Source: Sphingomonas montanisoli (GTDB lineage Bacteria > Pseudomonadota > Alphaproteobacteria > Sphingomonadales > Sphingomonadaceae). Taken from it: a DNA stretch of 64,000 nt. Location: positions 806,001 to 870,000 of the forward strand of contig NZ_VTOU01000003.1 in the NCBI RefSeq assembly GCF_008274695.1, in the 5' to 3' direction. The position numbers were made by a program, and so were the translations under genes. The notes below the pieces were generated by a model that did not search any database, had not been told where the DNA came from, and saw only the letters and a list, made by a program, of their open reading frames with translations. Positions within the stretch are counted from its first letter, which is position 1. The number at the start of each line of letters is the position of its first letter. Below, one piece after another: positions 37,927-46,446 of this stretch.

Positions 37927-39155
37927 AGCGCCACCCCCAGCCGATCGGCGATCGTTGGAATATCCTTGTCGCCGCGGCCCGACAGGTTGACGACGATGAT
38001 CTTGTCCTTGCCCATCGTCGGCGCGATCTTCTCGCACGCCGCGACCGCATGCGCGGATTCGAGCGCGGGGATAATCCCTTCGAGCTTTGTCAGCCGCTGG
38101 AAGCTGTCGACCGCCTCATTGTCGGTGACGGGCACGTACTTCACCCGGCCGATTTCGTGCAGCCAGCTATGTTCGGGGCCGATCCCCGGATAATCGAGCC
38201 CGGCCGAGATCGAGTGCGGCTCTGTGATCTGACCATCCTCGTCCTGGAGAAGATAGGTGCGATTGCCGTGGAGGACGCCTGGCGTCCCGCCGGTCAGGCT
38301 CGCGGCATGGCGGCCGGTGTCGACCCCGTCGCCCGCCGCCTCGGTGCCGACCATCGCGACATCCGCGTCGTCGAGGAAGGGATGGAACAGCCCGATCGCG
38401 TTCGATCCGCCGCCGACCGGCGCGATCAGCATGTCGGGCAGGCGCCCCTCGACCGCCAGGATCTGCTGGCGCGTTTCGTTGCCGATCACCGATTGGAAGT
38501 CGCGGACCAGCTCCGGATAGGGATGCGGGCCGGCTGCGGTGCCGATGATGTAGAAGGTGTCGTGAACGTTCGCGACCCAATCGCGCAGCGCCTCGTTCAT
38601 CGCATCCTTGAGCGTCTGCGCGCCGCTGATCACCGGGCGGACTTCCGCCCCGAGCAGCTTCATACGGAACACGTTCGGCTGCTGCCGCGCGACATCGACC
38701 GCGCCCATGAAGATCGTGCAGGGCAGGCCGAAGCGTGCCGCGACGGTGGCGGTCGCCACGCCATGCTGGCCTGCGCCTGTCTCCGCGATGATCCGGGTCT
38801 TGCCCATGCGGCGGGCCAACAGGATCTGGCCGATGCAATTGTTGATCTTGTGCGCGCCGGTGTGGTTCAGCTCCTCACGCTTCAGGTAGATCTTGGCGCC
38901 ACCCAGATGCTCGGTCAGCCGCTCGGCATAATAAAGCGGGCTCGGCCGGCCGACATAATTGGCCAGCAGATCGTCGAATTCGGCCTTGAACGCGGGATCG
39001 GCCTTCGCCGCACGATATTCACCCTCGAGATCGAGGATCAGCGGCATCAGCGTCTCGGAGACATAGCGTCCGCCGAACTGGCCGAACTGGCCCTGCGCAT
39101 CGGGATAGGAGCGCAGGGAATTAGGCAGGGGGGAATTTGGGATGGCTTCGGTCAT
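37923..39155 (-). CDS. trpB: Tryptophan synthase beta chain
   Basis: A 410-residue PLP enzyme condensing indole with serine. Motifs: [14 protein letters not shown], the PLP Lys in [40 protein letters not shown], the PLP-phosphate loop [18 protein letters not shown], and [21 protein letters not shown] at 39155 overlaps the trpF stop by 4 bases and gives the normal TrpB N-terminus. It forms the channelled alpha2beta2 complex with TrpA encoded immediately downstream. Confidence 0.97.
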   Translation of the reverse strand: MTEAIPNSPLPNSLRSYPDAQGQFGQFGGRYVSETLMPLILDLEGEYRAAKADPAFKAEFDDLLANYVGRPSPLYYAERLTEHLGGAKIYLKREELNHTGAHKINNCIGQILLARRMGKTRIIAETGAGQHGVATATVAARFGLPCTIFMGAVDVARQQPNVFRMKLLGAEVRPVISGAQTLKDAMNEALRDWVANVHDTFYIIGTAAGPHPYPELVRDFQSVIGNETRQQILAVEGRLPDMLIAPVGGGSNAIGLFHPFLDDADVAMVGTEAAGDGVDTGRHAASLTGGTPGVLHGNRTYLLQDEDGQITEPHSISAGLDYPGIGPEHSWLHEIGRVKYVPVTDNEAVDSFQRLTKLEGIIPALESAHAVAACEKIAPTMGKDKIIVVNLSGRGDKDIPTIADRLGVAL

Positions 39156-39790
39156 AATTGCGCGATCCGTTGGAGGAAGGCGGCGATCTTGTCCACGTCC
39201 TTTACGCCGGCTGAGCTTTCCACGCCCGACGAGACGTCGATCAGCCGCGCGCCCGTCCGGCCCGCCGCATCGCCGACATTGCCGGCATCGATGCCTCCCG
39301 CCAGCGCCCAGGGCAGCGGATGCGCGAAGCCGTCGAGCAGCGCCCAATCGAAGCGCAATCCCATGCCACCGGGCAGCGCGCCTTCGGGCGTCTTGGCGTC
39401 ATAGAGGATGCGATCGGCCGCCCCCTTATAGGCGCGCGCCTTGTCGAGATCGGCGCGGGTGCGGATCGACAGAACCTTCCACGCCTCGATCCCGTGTCGC
39501 ACCTTGAGCGCCGCAACCCGCTCGGGGGTCTCGCCGCCGTGCAACTGGATCACATCGAGCCCCGCCGCGACGGCCCGGGCGACCATATCGTCATCGGGAT
39601 CGACGAGAACGCCGACCTTCTTGACGTGTTCGGGCACGATCGCGCCAAGCTGCGCCGCCTGATCGGGCTCCACGTTGCGCGGGCTTTTCGGGAAGAACAT
39701 GAAGCCGACATGGCTCGCCCCATGGCGCACGGCGGCGGCCACCGTTTCCGGCGTCGAAAGCCCGCAGATCTTGGCGGTTACGCGCTGCAT
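39152..39790 (-). CDS. trpF: Phosphoribosylanthranilate isomerase
   Basis: A 212-residue TIM-barrel enzyme of tryptophan synthesis. Diagnostic parts: [15 protein letters not shown] with the catalytic Cys, [45 protein letters not shown] and [19 protein letters not shown]. It leads the trpF-trpB-trpA-accD-folC cluster. A palindromic repeat (39832-39926) separates it from the co-directional Crp-type gene, so the promoter is probably between that repeat and the ATG, or transcription reads through. Confidence 0.95.
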   Translation of the reverse strand: MQRVTAKICGLSTPETVAAAVRHGASHVGFMFFPKSPRNVEPDQAAQLGAIVPEHVKKVGVLVDPDDDMVARAVAAGLDVIQLHGGETPERVAALKVRHGIEAWKVLSIRTRADLDKARAYKGAADRILYDAKTPEGALPGGMGLRFDWALLDGFAHPLPWALAGGIDAGNVGDAAGRTGARLIDVSSGVESSAGVKDVDKIAAFLQRIAQL

Positions 39791-39831
39791 GGAGCGGCAT
39801 GTCGGCTTGGGACGCCCTCACGTCAACCATC

Positions 39832-39926
39832 TCGTCATTGCGAGGAGCCGAAGGCGACGCGGCAATCCACTCCGAACTGCGGAATGGATTGCTTCCCCCG
39901 GATCAGGTCCGGGGTCGCAATGACGA
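39832..39926. repeat. Palindromic repeat, family 1 copy B
   Basis: The outer arms TCGTCATTGCGA (39832-39843) and TCGCAATGACGA (39915-39926) are identical to those of the copy at 9302-9383. Interior blocks GAGGAGCC, GGCGAC and GCAATCCACTCC are shared, while the loop side differs and carries CGGATCAGGTCCG. Confidence 0.87.
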
Positions 39927-39950
39927 GGTTATTGGGAGGAGGGCGACGCC

Positions 39951-40637
39951 TCAGTAAACCGCCTCGGCGATCTGGCTGAGATAGTCGGGGTCGATCACGC
40001 GGATCTTGCCCTGGCTCAACTCGATCACGCCGTCATTCGCCCAGGCGGACAGCTGACGGTTGATATTCTCGCGGCTGATGCCGACGAACATGCCGAGTTC
40101 GGACTGGCTGAGATCGCTGGTGAGCTTCGCGCCGTTCACCTTCGAATCGCTCAGCCGCTTGAGATAGCGGGCCAGGCGCGGGCCGGTGGTGAACGCGCGG
40201 TCGCTTTCGATCGTCGCGTTGGTCTGGCGCAGGCGGTGCGCGAGTTCGCGCAGCAGACGGATCGCGATCTTCGGGTGCCGTTCCATAAGCTCTTCGAACG
40301 AACGGCGGCTGAGGCGCAGAAGCCGGCCCTGCCACATCGAGATCGCCGAAGCGGTGCGCGGTTCCCCGTCGAGGACCGCGATCTCGCCAACGACAGCGCC
40401 CGGCTCGGCATAATCAAGGATGATCTCGCGCCCGTTCGGGGTCACCATACTGACCCGCATCACGCCTTCGAGCAGGATGACGAGCGAATCGCCATCGTCG
40501 CCCTGGCGCAGAACCACCTCGTTGGGCGCGAGCGTCTGCAGCTTGCCGGCGCGCAGCAGATCGGCGAGCTGTTCGGACGAGCCGTCGGCGAAGACGCTGT
40601 TCGCCGGCAACAATGCGGCAAGCTGTTCCGGCGTCAT
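39951..40637 (-). CDS. Crp/Fnr-family transcriptional regulator
   Basis: A 228-residue regulator with a cyclic-nucleotide-binding-type beta-roll at about 20-140 (VVLRQGDDGDSLVILLEGVM, then PGAVVGEIAVLDGEPRTASA) and a C-terminal winged helix (SELGMFVGISRENINRQL, then VIELSQGKIRVID). There is no N-terminal Cys cluster, so it is not an Fnr-type oxygen sensor. The EGVMRVS...GEIAVLDGEPRTASA roll resembles Crp-like proteins, but the phosphate-binding Arg/Ser arrangement is not clearly that of cAMP-responsive CRP. The inducer is unknown. Confidence 0.9.
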   Translation of the reverse strand: MTPEQLAALLPANSVFADGSSEQLADLLRAGKLQTLAPNEVVLRQGDDGDSLVILLEGVMRVSMVTPNGREIILDYAEPGAVVGEIAVLDGEPRTASAISMWQGRLLRLSRRSFEELMERHPKIAIRLLRELAHRLRQTNATIESDRAFTTGPRLARYLKRLSDSKVNGAKLTSDLSQSELGMFVGISRENINRQLSAWANDGVIELSQGKIRVIDPDYLSQIAEAVY

Positions 40638-40742
40638 TCCAGATCCCCCAAAAAGCGCCCGACGATGTACGCAAACCCGCGCCGATTCCCGGCGGCGCGA
40701 CAGAGGTTAAAGTCGCATGGACGCCTGCACCTTGGCAAGCGA

Positions 40743-41180
40743 TCAGGGTGCCCAGCCGGTTGGGGCAAGCTCGAAACCGCCAAATTCGAACCCCGGTGCG
40801 ACCACGCAGCTCACCAGCGCCCAGCCGCCATCGGTTTCGGTCGCCTGCCACCAGCCGGCTGGCACGATCGCCTGCGGACTATGCCCGGCCAACGGATCGG
40901 GGCCGATCCGGATCGTGTCGATCGCCGCGCCTTCGGCCTCGGCGATCAGCAGGCGGGGCGGCGTTCCGGCATGAAACAGCCAAAGCTCGGTCGCGTCGAC
41001 CCGATGCCAGTGCGATCGCTGCCCCGCCTCGAGCAGGAAATAGATCGCAGTCGCATGGCCCCGGCCGTCTTCAGACCCTTCCCGCCACGTCTGGCGGTAC
41101 CAGCCGCCTTCGGGGTGCGGCGCGAGATCGAGCGCGCGGATCAGCGCGGCGGCGTGGGAATCCTGCATTCGGGTGAACAT
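40743..41180 (-). CDS. DUF985-type cupin protein
   Basis: A 145-residue single-domain cupin. The family start is LIRALDLAPHPEGGWYRQTW; the metal-binding-like strand is SHWHRVDATELWLFHAG, and the later motif is AGWWQATETDGGWALVSCVV, then APGFEFGGFEL. Proteins of this family bind small sugars or nucleotides, but enzymatic roles are poorly defined. ATG at 41180 or 41168 are both possible starts. Monocistronic, divergent from the lipoprotein gene. Confidence 0.85.
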   Translation of the reverse strand: MFTRMQDSHAAALIRALDLAPHPEGGWYRQTWREGSEDGRGHATAIYFLLEAGQRSHWHRVDATELWLFHAGTPPRLLIAEAEGAAIDTIRIGPDPLAGHSPQAIVPAGWWQATETDGGWALVSCVVAPGFEFGGFELAPTGWAP

Positions 41181-41251
41181 GCCGTTGTTTTCTGTTCATG
41201 CAACTCGCGCGCTCGCCGCCGGTTGAATCCATCAGCGTTGCGTTGCTTACC

Positions 41252-41287
41252 GAAAGGCCTCGTTCTCGAAAGGGAGCGGGGCCTTTC
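41252..41287 (+). terminator. 16-bp hairpin with GAAA loop, orphan terminator-like
   Basis: Bases 41252-41267 pair with 41272-41287 throughout (three G-T wobbles) around a GAAA tetraloop, followed by the T-rich TCTTGTT. The wobbles pair only in + strand RNA. No + strand gene lies directly upstream (the DUF985 gene is on the minus strand), so it either ends an unannotated + strand RNA beginning near 41180 or lies in the leader of the lipoprotein gene at 41344. Confidence 0.7.
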
Positions 41288-41343
41288 TCTTGTTCGGCGT
41301 GTGTTGCCATGTTAACACAGTCATAGATATTCGGAGGATGACG

Positions 41344-41829
41344 ATGCGCGCCAAACTGATCCTGATCGCCCTGCCCGCGCTGGCGCTCGCCGGTTGCGAA
41401 GTGAAGGTCGGCGAGAAGGCCAGGGACGAGGGCGGCAACGTCTCCGTCTCGGCCGAACGCGGCGTTTCGATCGACGCGCCCGGTTTCAAGGCGAAGGTCG
41501 ACATTCCCGGCATCGACATCGGCGGCGCGGACATGGACATCGACGGGATGAAGCTGTTTCCCGGATCGAAGCTCGCCAACGTCAACGTCGTCGGCAAGGA
41601 CGGCCCGGGCGACAAGGTGACGATGGGCTACACCGCCCCTGGCGCGCCCGCCGCCGTCGCCACTTATTATCAGAATGCTGCGAAGGAGGCCGGCTTCACC
41701 GGCGTTTCGATCGACGGCACGACGGTCCACGCCACCAAGGACGATGGCGACAAGCTGACGATCACCGCCGCCCCGGACGGCGCCAATACCAGGGGCCAGA
41801 TCCTGGTCGTCGACACCAAGGCCGACTGA
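41344..41829 (+). CDS. Small lipoprotein of unknown function
   Basis: A 161-residue lipoprotein with lipobox LALAGC (Cys18). The mature region has a Gly/Asp/Ile-rich stretch (FKAKVDIPGIDIGGADMDID) and a C-terminal part (YTAPGAPAAVATYYQNAAKE, then AGFTGVSIDGT) that resembles small alpha-beta domains. ATG at 41344 was chosen because GGAGG (41333-41337) sits 6 bases before it; the ATG at 41338 directly abuts that sequence. A 9-bp hairpin follows the stop. No named family was recognised. Confidence 0.8.
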   Translation: MRAKLILIALPALALAGCEVKVGEKARDEGGNVSVSAERGVSIDAPGFKAKVDIPGIDIGGADMDIDGMKLFPGSKLANVNVVGKDGPGDKVTMGYTAPGAPAAVATYYQNAAKEAGFTGVSIDGTTVHATKDDGDKLTITAAPDGANTRGQILVVDTKAD

Positions 41830-41838
41830 TACCGCGCA

Positions 41839-41862
41839 GGCTGGCGCATAGGGGCGCCAGCC
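41839..41862 (+). terminator. Hairpin between lipoprotein gene and crcB
   Basis: GGCTGGCGC (41839-41847) pairs perfectly with GCGCCAGCC (41854-41862) around a 6-base loop, 10 bases after the lipoprotein stop. No T run follows, so it may be a weak terminator or an RNA-stabilising stem. It does not match the fluoride riboswitch pattern. Confidence 0.35.
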
Positions 41863-41877
41863 GCTAAAGCGCGGGCC

Positions 41878-42252
41878 ATGCCTCCCCTGTTACTTGTCAT
41901 GATCGGTGGCGCGATCGGCTCCGGCTTTCGCTACCACCTCAGCTATCTGATGATCCGTCTGTTCGGCCCTGGTTTCCCCTGGGGCACATGGGCGGCGAAC
42001 CTGATCGGCGGCTTCCTGATGGGTATTCTCGTCGGCCTTCTCCTGAAGATGACGGACGGTGGAGAGCCGGTCCGCCTGTTCTTCGGCGTCGGCGTTCTGG
42101 GTGGCTTCACCACATTCTCGTCGTTCACGCTGGAAACGATCAACATGTTCGGCCGGGGCGACTATGCGCTGGGTGCTGCCTATGTCGGATCGTCGGTCGC
42201 AGGATCGCTGCTGGCGCTGATGGCCGGACTCGCACTGGTTAGGATCGCCTGA
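41878..42252 (+). CDS. crcB: Fluoride channel CrcB/Fluc
   Basis: A 124-residue dual-topology membrane protein with four hydrophobic spans. Family motifs are GGAIGSGFRYHLS, PWGTWAANLIGGFLMGIL (the Asn facing the pore) and GFTTFSSFTLET (the Phe-box region and the Na+-binding turn). Dimers export fluoride. One gene with one subunit type implies an antiparallel homodimer. It leads a five-gene overlapping operon; its stop overlaps the next ATG by one base (TGATG). Confidence 0.95.
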   Translation: MPPLLLVMIGGAIGSGFRYHLSYLMIRLFGPGFPWGTWAANLIGGFLMGILVGLLLKMTDGGEPVRLFFGVGVLGGFTTFSSFTLETINMFGRGDYALGAAYVGSSVAGSLLALMAGLALVRIA

Positions 42253-43367
42253 TGGCCGAACAGAAGCCCCCCGCCGGCGAAGCCCGCCAGTTCACGATAG
42301 CGCAGGATGACGATGGCATCCGGCTCGATCGCTGGTTCAAGCGGCACATGCCCGATACCAGCTTCAACATCGTCTCACGCTGGGCGCGCACGGGGCAGCT
42401 GCGGCTCGACGGCAAGCGCGTCGAGCCGGGCGACCGGATCGAGGCGGGCCAGGTGCTGCGCGTGCCGCCGCCCGAAGCCACGCCCGTCCCGACGACGGCG
42501 CCCAAGCCCAAGCGCCCGCGCGCGCCGCTGAGCGCGGAGGATACCGAACTTGCGCAGTCGATGGTCATCCACCGCGATCGGCAGGCGATCGTCCTCAACA
42601 AGCCGCCCGGCCTCGCGACGCAGGGTGGTACCAAGACCGAGCGGCATGTCGACGGCCTGCTCGACGCGATTCAGTTCGAGGCGGAGGGGCGGCCCAAGCT
42701 CGTTCACCGGCTCGACAAGGACACGTCGGGCGTCCTCCTGATCGCGCGCAGCGCCAATGCCGCGGGCCATTTCGCCAAGGCATTCAGCAGCCGCACCGCG
42801 CGCAAGGTCTATTGGGCACTTGTCGCCGGCGTGCCTTCGATCGACGACGGCATGATCGAGCTTCCGATCGGCAAGCAACCCGGTTCCGGCGGGGAAAAGA
42901 TGCACGTCGACGAGAAGGAAGGTTCGCCCGCCCGCACCCGCTATCGCGTGATCGACCGCGTCGGCAACCGTGCCTGCTGGGTCGAGCTGCAGCCTTATAC
43001 CGGCCGCACCCACCAGTTGCGCGTCCATATGGCGGCGATCGGCCACCCGATCGTCGGCGACGGCAAATATGGCGGTCTCGAAGCCTTCCTGACGGGGGGC
43101 GTCAGCCGCAAGATGCACCTCCACGCGCGCCGGCTGAAGGTCGATCATCCCGATGGCGGCGTGGTCGACGTCACCGCCGCTCTGCCCCAGCATTTCGCGG
43201 AAAGCTTTGCCTTGCTCGGTTTCCAGGAATCGCGCGGCGATGCCCTGCCGATCGACGACGTGAAGTTTTCCGAGACCGCCGAGGGCAAGCGTCGCGCCAC
43301 GGCCGCCCGCGCCAAGGATGCGCGCAAGGCCCGCAAGGGCGAACGGCGGGGTCGGAGCAAGGCCTGA
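42252..43367 (+). CDS. RluA-family pseudouridine synthase
   Basis: A 371-residue enzyme. An N-terminal S4-like domain (IRLDRWFKRHMPDTSFNIVS, RWARTGQLRLDGKRV) precedes the catalytic RluA domain with VHRLDKDTSGVLLIARSA (catalytic Asp), then LQPYTGRTHQLRVHMAAIGH and PIVGDGKYGG. A basic tail (ARKGERRGRSKA) follows. It probably modifies 23S rRNA (RluC/RluD type); the exact site is unknown. Translationally coupled on both sides. Confidence 0.93.
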   Translation: MAEQKPPAGEARQFTIAQDDDGIRLDRWFKRHMPDTSFNIVSRWARTGQLRLDGKRVEPGDRIEAGQVLRVPPPEATPVPTTAPKPKRPRAPLSAEDTELAQSMVIHRDRQAIVLNKPPGLATQGGTKTERHVDGLLDAIQFEAEGRPKLVHRLDKDTSGVLLIARSANAAGHFAKAFSSRTARKVYWALVAGVPSIDDGMIELPIGKQPGSGGEKMHVDEKEGSPARTRYRVIDRVGNRACWVELQPYTGRTHQLRVHMAAIGHPIVGDGKYGGLEAFLTGGVSRKMHLHARRLKVDHPDGGVVDVTAALPQHFAESFALLGFQESRGDALPIDDVKFSETAEGKRRATAARAKDARKARKGERRGRSKA

Positions 43368-43966
43368 TGCATCCGGCGAAGAGTTTCGCGTGGGATGACG
43401 TCTCCGCGATGGCGGCGTTCGCGCGCGATATCGCGTTCGCGCATCTGTGCGTCGCGGGGCCGGATGGACCGATCGTCGCCCACGCGCCTTTGCTGGTGGC
43501 AGAGGATGGATCGGTGCTTGTCCACCTGTCGCGCGGCAACCGGATCCTCCGTCATCTCGACGGCGCGACGATCGTCGCCAGCATCGCCGCGCACGATTTC
43601 TACGTCAGCCCCGATTGGTATGAGGCGAAGGACAGCGTGCCGACGTGGGACTATGTCGCAGTCGAGATCGAAGGCACGGCGCGCCTGCTCGACCAAGCCG
43701 AACTGGTCGCGCAGCTCGACGGACTGAGCGCGGAGCACGAAGCCCGGCTCGCGCCCAAGCCCGCCTGGACGCGGGACAAGATGCCCGAGGGGCGGTTCGA
43801 TGCGATGCTGTCGGGCATATCCGGTTTTTCGATCGATGCGCCCACCTGGCGCGGCACGCGCAAGCTCAGCCAGAACAGAGCCGCGGCGGATCGTGCGGGC
43901 GTGATCGCCGCGCTCGAAACCACGCGCCCCGATCTTGCGGCATTGGTCGCGCAGGAGCGCGGATGA
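43367..43966 (+). CDS. FMN-binding PaiB-family protein
   Basis: A 199-residue protein of the split-barrel flavin-binding type. It begins MHPAKSFAWDDVSAMAAFAR; typical stretches are APLLVAEDGSVLVHLSRGNR, IAAHDFYVSPDWYEAKDSVP, TWDYVAVEIEGTARLLD and DAMLSGISGFSIDAPTWRGT, followed by KLSQNRAAADRAGVI. PaiB proteins were first described as negative regulators in Bacillus but are probably flavin-dependent enzymes. ATG overlaps the previous stop by one base. Confidence 0.9.
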   Translation: MHPAKSFAWDDVSAMAAFARDIAFAHLCVAGPDGPIVAHAPLLVAEDGSVLVHLSRGNRILRHLDGATIVASIAAHDFYVSPDWYEAKDSVPTWDYVAVEIEGTARLLDQAELVAQLDGLSAEHEARLAPKPAWTRDKMPEGRFDAMLSGISGFSIDAPTWRGTRKLSQNRAAADRAGVIAALETTRPDLAALVAQERG

Positions 43967-44634
43967 ACCGGCTCGCTCTGTTCGATTGCGACGGCACGCT
44001 GGCGGACAGCCAGGCGATCATCTGCCGCGCGATGGCCGACGCCTTCGTCGCCGAGGGACTTGCGCCGCCCACCGACAGTGCCACGCGCCGGATCGTCGGG
44101 CTCAGCCTTCCCCAGGCGATCGGCCGGCTGATCCCGGAGGCTGACGACGCGCTCCACCACCATCTCGCCGAACGCTACAAGCAGGCGTTCCAGCGGCTGC
44201 GCGCGATGGGGCAGGTCGACGAGCCGCTCTTTCCCGGCATCGCCGAGGCGCTCCGGACTTTGTTCGACGCGGGCTGGATGCTCGGCGTCGCGACCGGCAA
44301 GTCGGATCGCGGGCTGGCGCACCTCCTGACCGCCCACAAGCTGACGCACCTCTTTTCCACGCTCCAGACCGCCGATCGCCACCCGTCCAAACCGCATCCC
44401 TCGATGGCGATCCTCGCGATGGCCGAAACGGGCGCCGCGCCCGAGACCACGGTGATGATCGGCGACACCAGCTTCGATATCGGCATGGGAATAGCCGCAG
44501 GCTGCACCACTGTCGGGGTCGCCTGGGGCTATCACGAGGCCAAGGAATTGTTCGACGAGGGCGCGCATTTCGTCGCCGACCAGCCCGGCCAGCTTCCCGC
44601 CGTCCTCGAAACCGCGATCGGCGTGCGCCCGTGA
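43963..44634 (+). CDS. HAD-IA phosphatase (Gph/PpaX-like)
   Basis: A 223-residue hydrolase. HAD motif I is LALFDCDGTLADSQ with the nucleophile Asp and general acid Asp, motif II is LGVATGKSDRGL, and motif III is HPSKPHPSMAILAMAETG with VMIGDTSFDIGMGIAAGC. The helical cap between motifs I and II fits phosphoglycolate or pyrophosphate phosphatases. The substrate is not clear from the sequence. Coupled to the PaiB-like gene (ATGA) and to the ATP12 gene (GTGA). Confidence 0.92.
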   Translation: MNRLALFDCDGTLADSQAIICRAMADAFVAEGLAPPTDSATRRIVGLSLPQAIGRLIPEADDALHHHLAERYKQAFQRLRAMGQVDEPLFPGIAEALRTLFDAGWMLGVATGKSDRGLAHLLTAHKLTHLFSTLQTADRHPSKPHPSMAILAMAETGAAPETTVMIGDTSFDIGMGIAAGCTTVGVAWGYHEAKELFDEGAHFVADQPGQLPAVLETAIGVRP

Positions 44635-45320
44635 AGCGTTTTTACGCCGACGTCACCACCGCGCCGGCCGACGGCGGCCACGCGATCCTGCTCGACGGGC
44701 GGAGTGTGAAGACGCCCAAACGCGCCGCCCTGATCGCGCCCACGCCAATGCTGGCCAATGCCATCGCCGCCGAATGGGAGGCGCAGGCCGAAACGCTCGA
44801 CCCGCGCACGATGCCGCTGACCGGCATTGCGAACGCCGCGATCGACCAGGTCCTCGCGAACCCCGCGCCCTTCGCCGCCATCGTCGCGGTATATGGCGAA
44901 ACCGAATTGCTCTGTTACCGCGCCGACAGCCCTGCGGAACTGGTCGCGCGACAGGCGGCGACCTGGGATCCGCTGCTCGGCTGGGCGCGCGAGCGTTATG
45001 ACATCGGCTTCACCCTCGTCACCGGAATCATGCACCAGCCCCAGCCGGCCGAAACGGTCGCCCGGCTCGCGCAGGCGGTCTCGGCACTCGATCCCTTCCG
45101 GCTCGCGGCGCTTCAGCCGATCGTGACGATCGGCGGATCGCTGGTCGTGGCGCTGGCGCTGCTCGAAGACCATATCGATCCGGTCGAGGCGTTCGACACC
45201 ACCCATCTCGACGAACTTTGGCAGGTAGAGCAATGGGGCGAAGACGTGCTCGCCGCCCAGGCGCGCGACGCCCGCCGCCACGATTTCGCGGCGGCGGCGC
45301 GCTTTCTCACGCTGCTTTAG
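44631..45320 (+). CDS. ATP12-family F1-ATPase assembly chaperone
   Basis: A 229-residue protein matching the ATP12 chaperone family: MKRFYADVTTAPADGGHAIL, LDGRSVKTPKRAALIAPT, AIAAEWEAQAETLDPRTMPL followed by TGIANAAID, then the C-terminal VEAFDTTHLDELWQVEQWGED. ATP12 binds the F1 alpha subunit during assembly of ATP synthase in mitochondria, and the alphaproteobacterial members are the expected ancestors. GTG start at 44631 overlaps the HAD stop by 4 bases. Last gene of the crcB operon. Confidence 0.93.
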   Translation: MKRFYADVTTAPADGGHAILLDGRSVKTPKRAALIAPTPMLANAIAAEWEAQAETLDPRTMPLTGIANAAIDQVLANPAPFAAIVAVYGETELLCYRADSPAELVARQAATWDPLLGWARERYDIGFTLVTGIMHQPQPAETVARLAQAVSALDPFRLAALQPIVTIGGSLVVALALLEDHIDPVEAFDTTHLDELWQVEQWGEDVLAAQARDARRHDFAAAARFLTLL

Positions 45321-45337
45321 CGCCGTCCTACCTTCTG

Positions 45338-45369
45338 CCGTTCGTGTCGAGCGCAGTCGAGACGAACGG
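45338..45369. repeat. Hairpin between convergent genes
   Basis: CCGTTCGTGTCGA (45338-45350) pairs with TCGAGACGAACGG (45357-45369) with one mismatch and a 6-base loop. It fills the 57-base gap between the convergent ATP12 and membrane-protein genes and is likely a bidirectional terminator. Confidence 0.75.
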
Positions 45370-45377
45370 AGAGGGAG

Positions 45378-45938
45378 TTAGCCCAGCGCCGTGCGCGGCA
45401 GGAACCAGCGCGCGACGATCAGCCCGCAGACCGCCAGCCCCAGGAATTGGCTGAAGAACAGATAGACCCAATAGCCCCAACCGAAATGGTTGAAGATCGG
45501 CTGCCCCAGCACGGTGTAGAGCGTCGTTCCCAGTGCGAAGAGGATCGCGATCCGCGCGCGGCTGGCGAAATCGATCACGCGATTGCCCACCGCACCCATT
45601 GCCAGCGCGATCAGGATGCCGGTGATCAGCGCGAGGATCAGCCCCTGCAGCATCGCCGACGTGTCGACCACCGGGAAGCCGCTGATATTGTAATGGATCG
45701 TCGCGATCGGTCCCTTGCCGTACAGCACCGATCCGTTCGCGCTGCCCGGCGACGGGATCGCATAGGTGCCGGTGCCGCCGCTCGTCAGCGTTTGCGCGAG
45801 CGCGAGTTGCAAGGCTGCGGCCTGCGGCTCCTCGATCCGGTTGAACGCCAGCAGGCTGAGCGGCGTCCCCCAGAACAGAAAGCCGATCAGGTAGAGCGCG
45901 AAGCCCCCTACCAGCCCCCCGAACAGAGTTTTGGCCAT
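45378..45938 (-). CDS. Small membrane protein of unknown function
   Basis: A 186-residue protein with about four hydrophobic segments: residues about 5-30 (GLVGGFALYLIGFLFWGTPL), 105-130, 140-160 and 165-180. Between the first and second lies a polar Ser/Gly-rich loop (GTYAIPSPGSANGSVLYGKG) likely exposed outside. ATG at 45938 starts the first span; an upstream ATG at 45968 would add a short charged stretch. No recognised family; nearby genes give no hint. Confidence 0.7.
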   Translation of the reverse strand: MAKTLFGGLVGGFALYLIGFLFWGTPLSLLAFNRIEEPQAAALQLALAQTLTSGGTGTYAIPSPGSANGSVLYGKGPIATIHYNISGFPVVDTSAMLQGLILALITGILIALAMGAVGNRVIDFASRARIAILFALGTTLYTVLGQPIFNHFGWGYWVYLFFSQFLGLAVCGLIVARWFLPRTALG

Positions 45939-46033
45939 GATGCGTTCCTTGTCGTTATCGTGGCGCAACAGACTAGAAACGCGATCGTTCCGCGCAAACG
46001 AAGTGCGGCGGACCGGGCGACGATCTCGATGAT

Positions 46034-46441
46034 CTAGAGCTTCTCGCCTGGCAGCGCGCTCGCCTGGCGAATCCAGTCGGCCAGTTGGGCTTCGTCGATC
46101 GCGTCATCCTCGCGAATATCGAGATAGCGGACCTCGGCCTGCTTCGATTTACCCGGCGGCATGGGATCGAGCGACGTGCCGCGAAAGAAGGTGAGCTTCA
46201 CGTAGCGTTCGAAACAGTGAAACGACAGAAACCAGGTCGCGCCGTCCAGCCCGTAGAAGGGCGTGTTCCATTTGACGGCCTTGCGCACGTCGGGAACCAC
46301 CCGCGCCACGATCGCGTCAACGGTGCGCCCGATCCGCTGCTTCCAGCCGGGCATGGCGGCGATATAGGCCTGAACAGGCGCATCGCCTTCGCCCTTGGCA
46401 ATCTGGGGGTTGCCGCCGGACAGCAGTTTCGGCCCGGCCAT
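46034..46441 (-). CDS. DUF1801/YdhG-like protein
   Basis: A 135-residue soluble protein. The family core is RKAVKWNTPFYGLDGATWFL followed by SFHCFERYVKLTFFRGTSL and RYLDIREDDAIDEAQLADWI, matching DUF1801 (a small SufE/iron-binding-like fold). Function in bacteria is undefined. It ends the gmk strand segment, 5 bases after the gmk stop, so it may be co-transcribed. Confidence 0.85.
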   Translation of the reverse strand: MAGPKLLSGGNPQIAKGEGDAPVQAYIAAMPGWKQRIGRTVDAIVARVVPDVRKAVKWNTPFYGLDGATWFLSFHCFERYVKLTFFRGTSLDPMPPGKSKQAEVRYLDIREDDAIDEAQLADWIRQASALPGEKL

Positions 46442-46446
46442 CGCGA

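Noticed and set aside
36260-38050. A single 596-residue product from accD extended through trpA
   Set aside because: The upstream half is trpA in another frame and reads as low-complexity Arg-rich sequence; accD has its own ATG in a 4-base overlap.
41219-41235. T-arm-like GGTTGAATCC suggesting a tRNA
   Set aside because: The flanking bases do not form a 5-bp T stem and no acceptor or anticodon arm can be drawn.
41830-41877. Fluoride riboswitch upstream of crcB
   Set aside because: The only structure is a simple 9-bp hairpin; the conserved pseudoknot sequences of the crcB motif are not visible in the 48-base gap.
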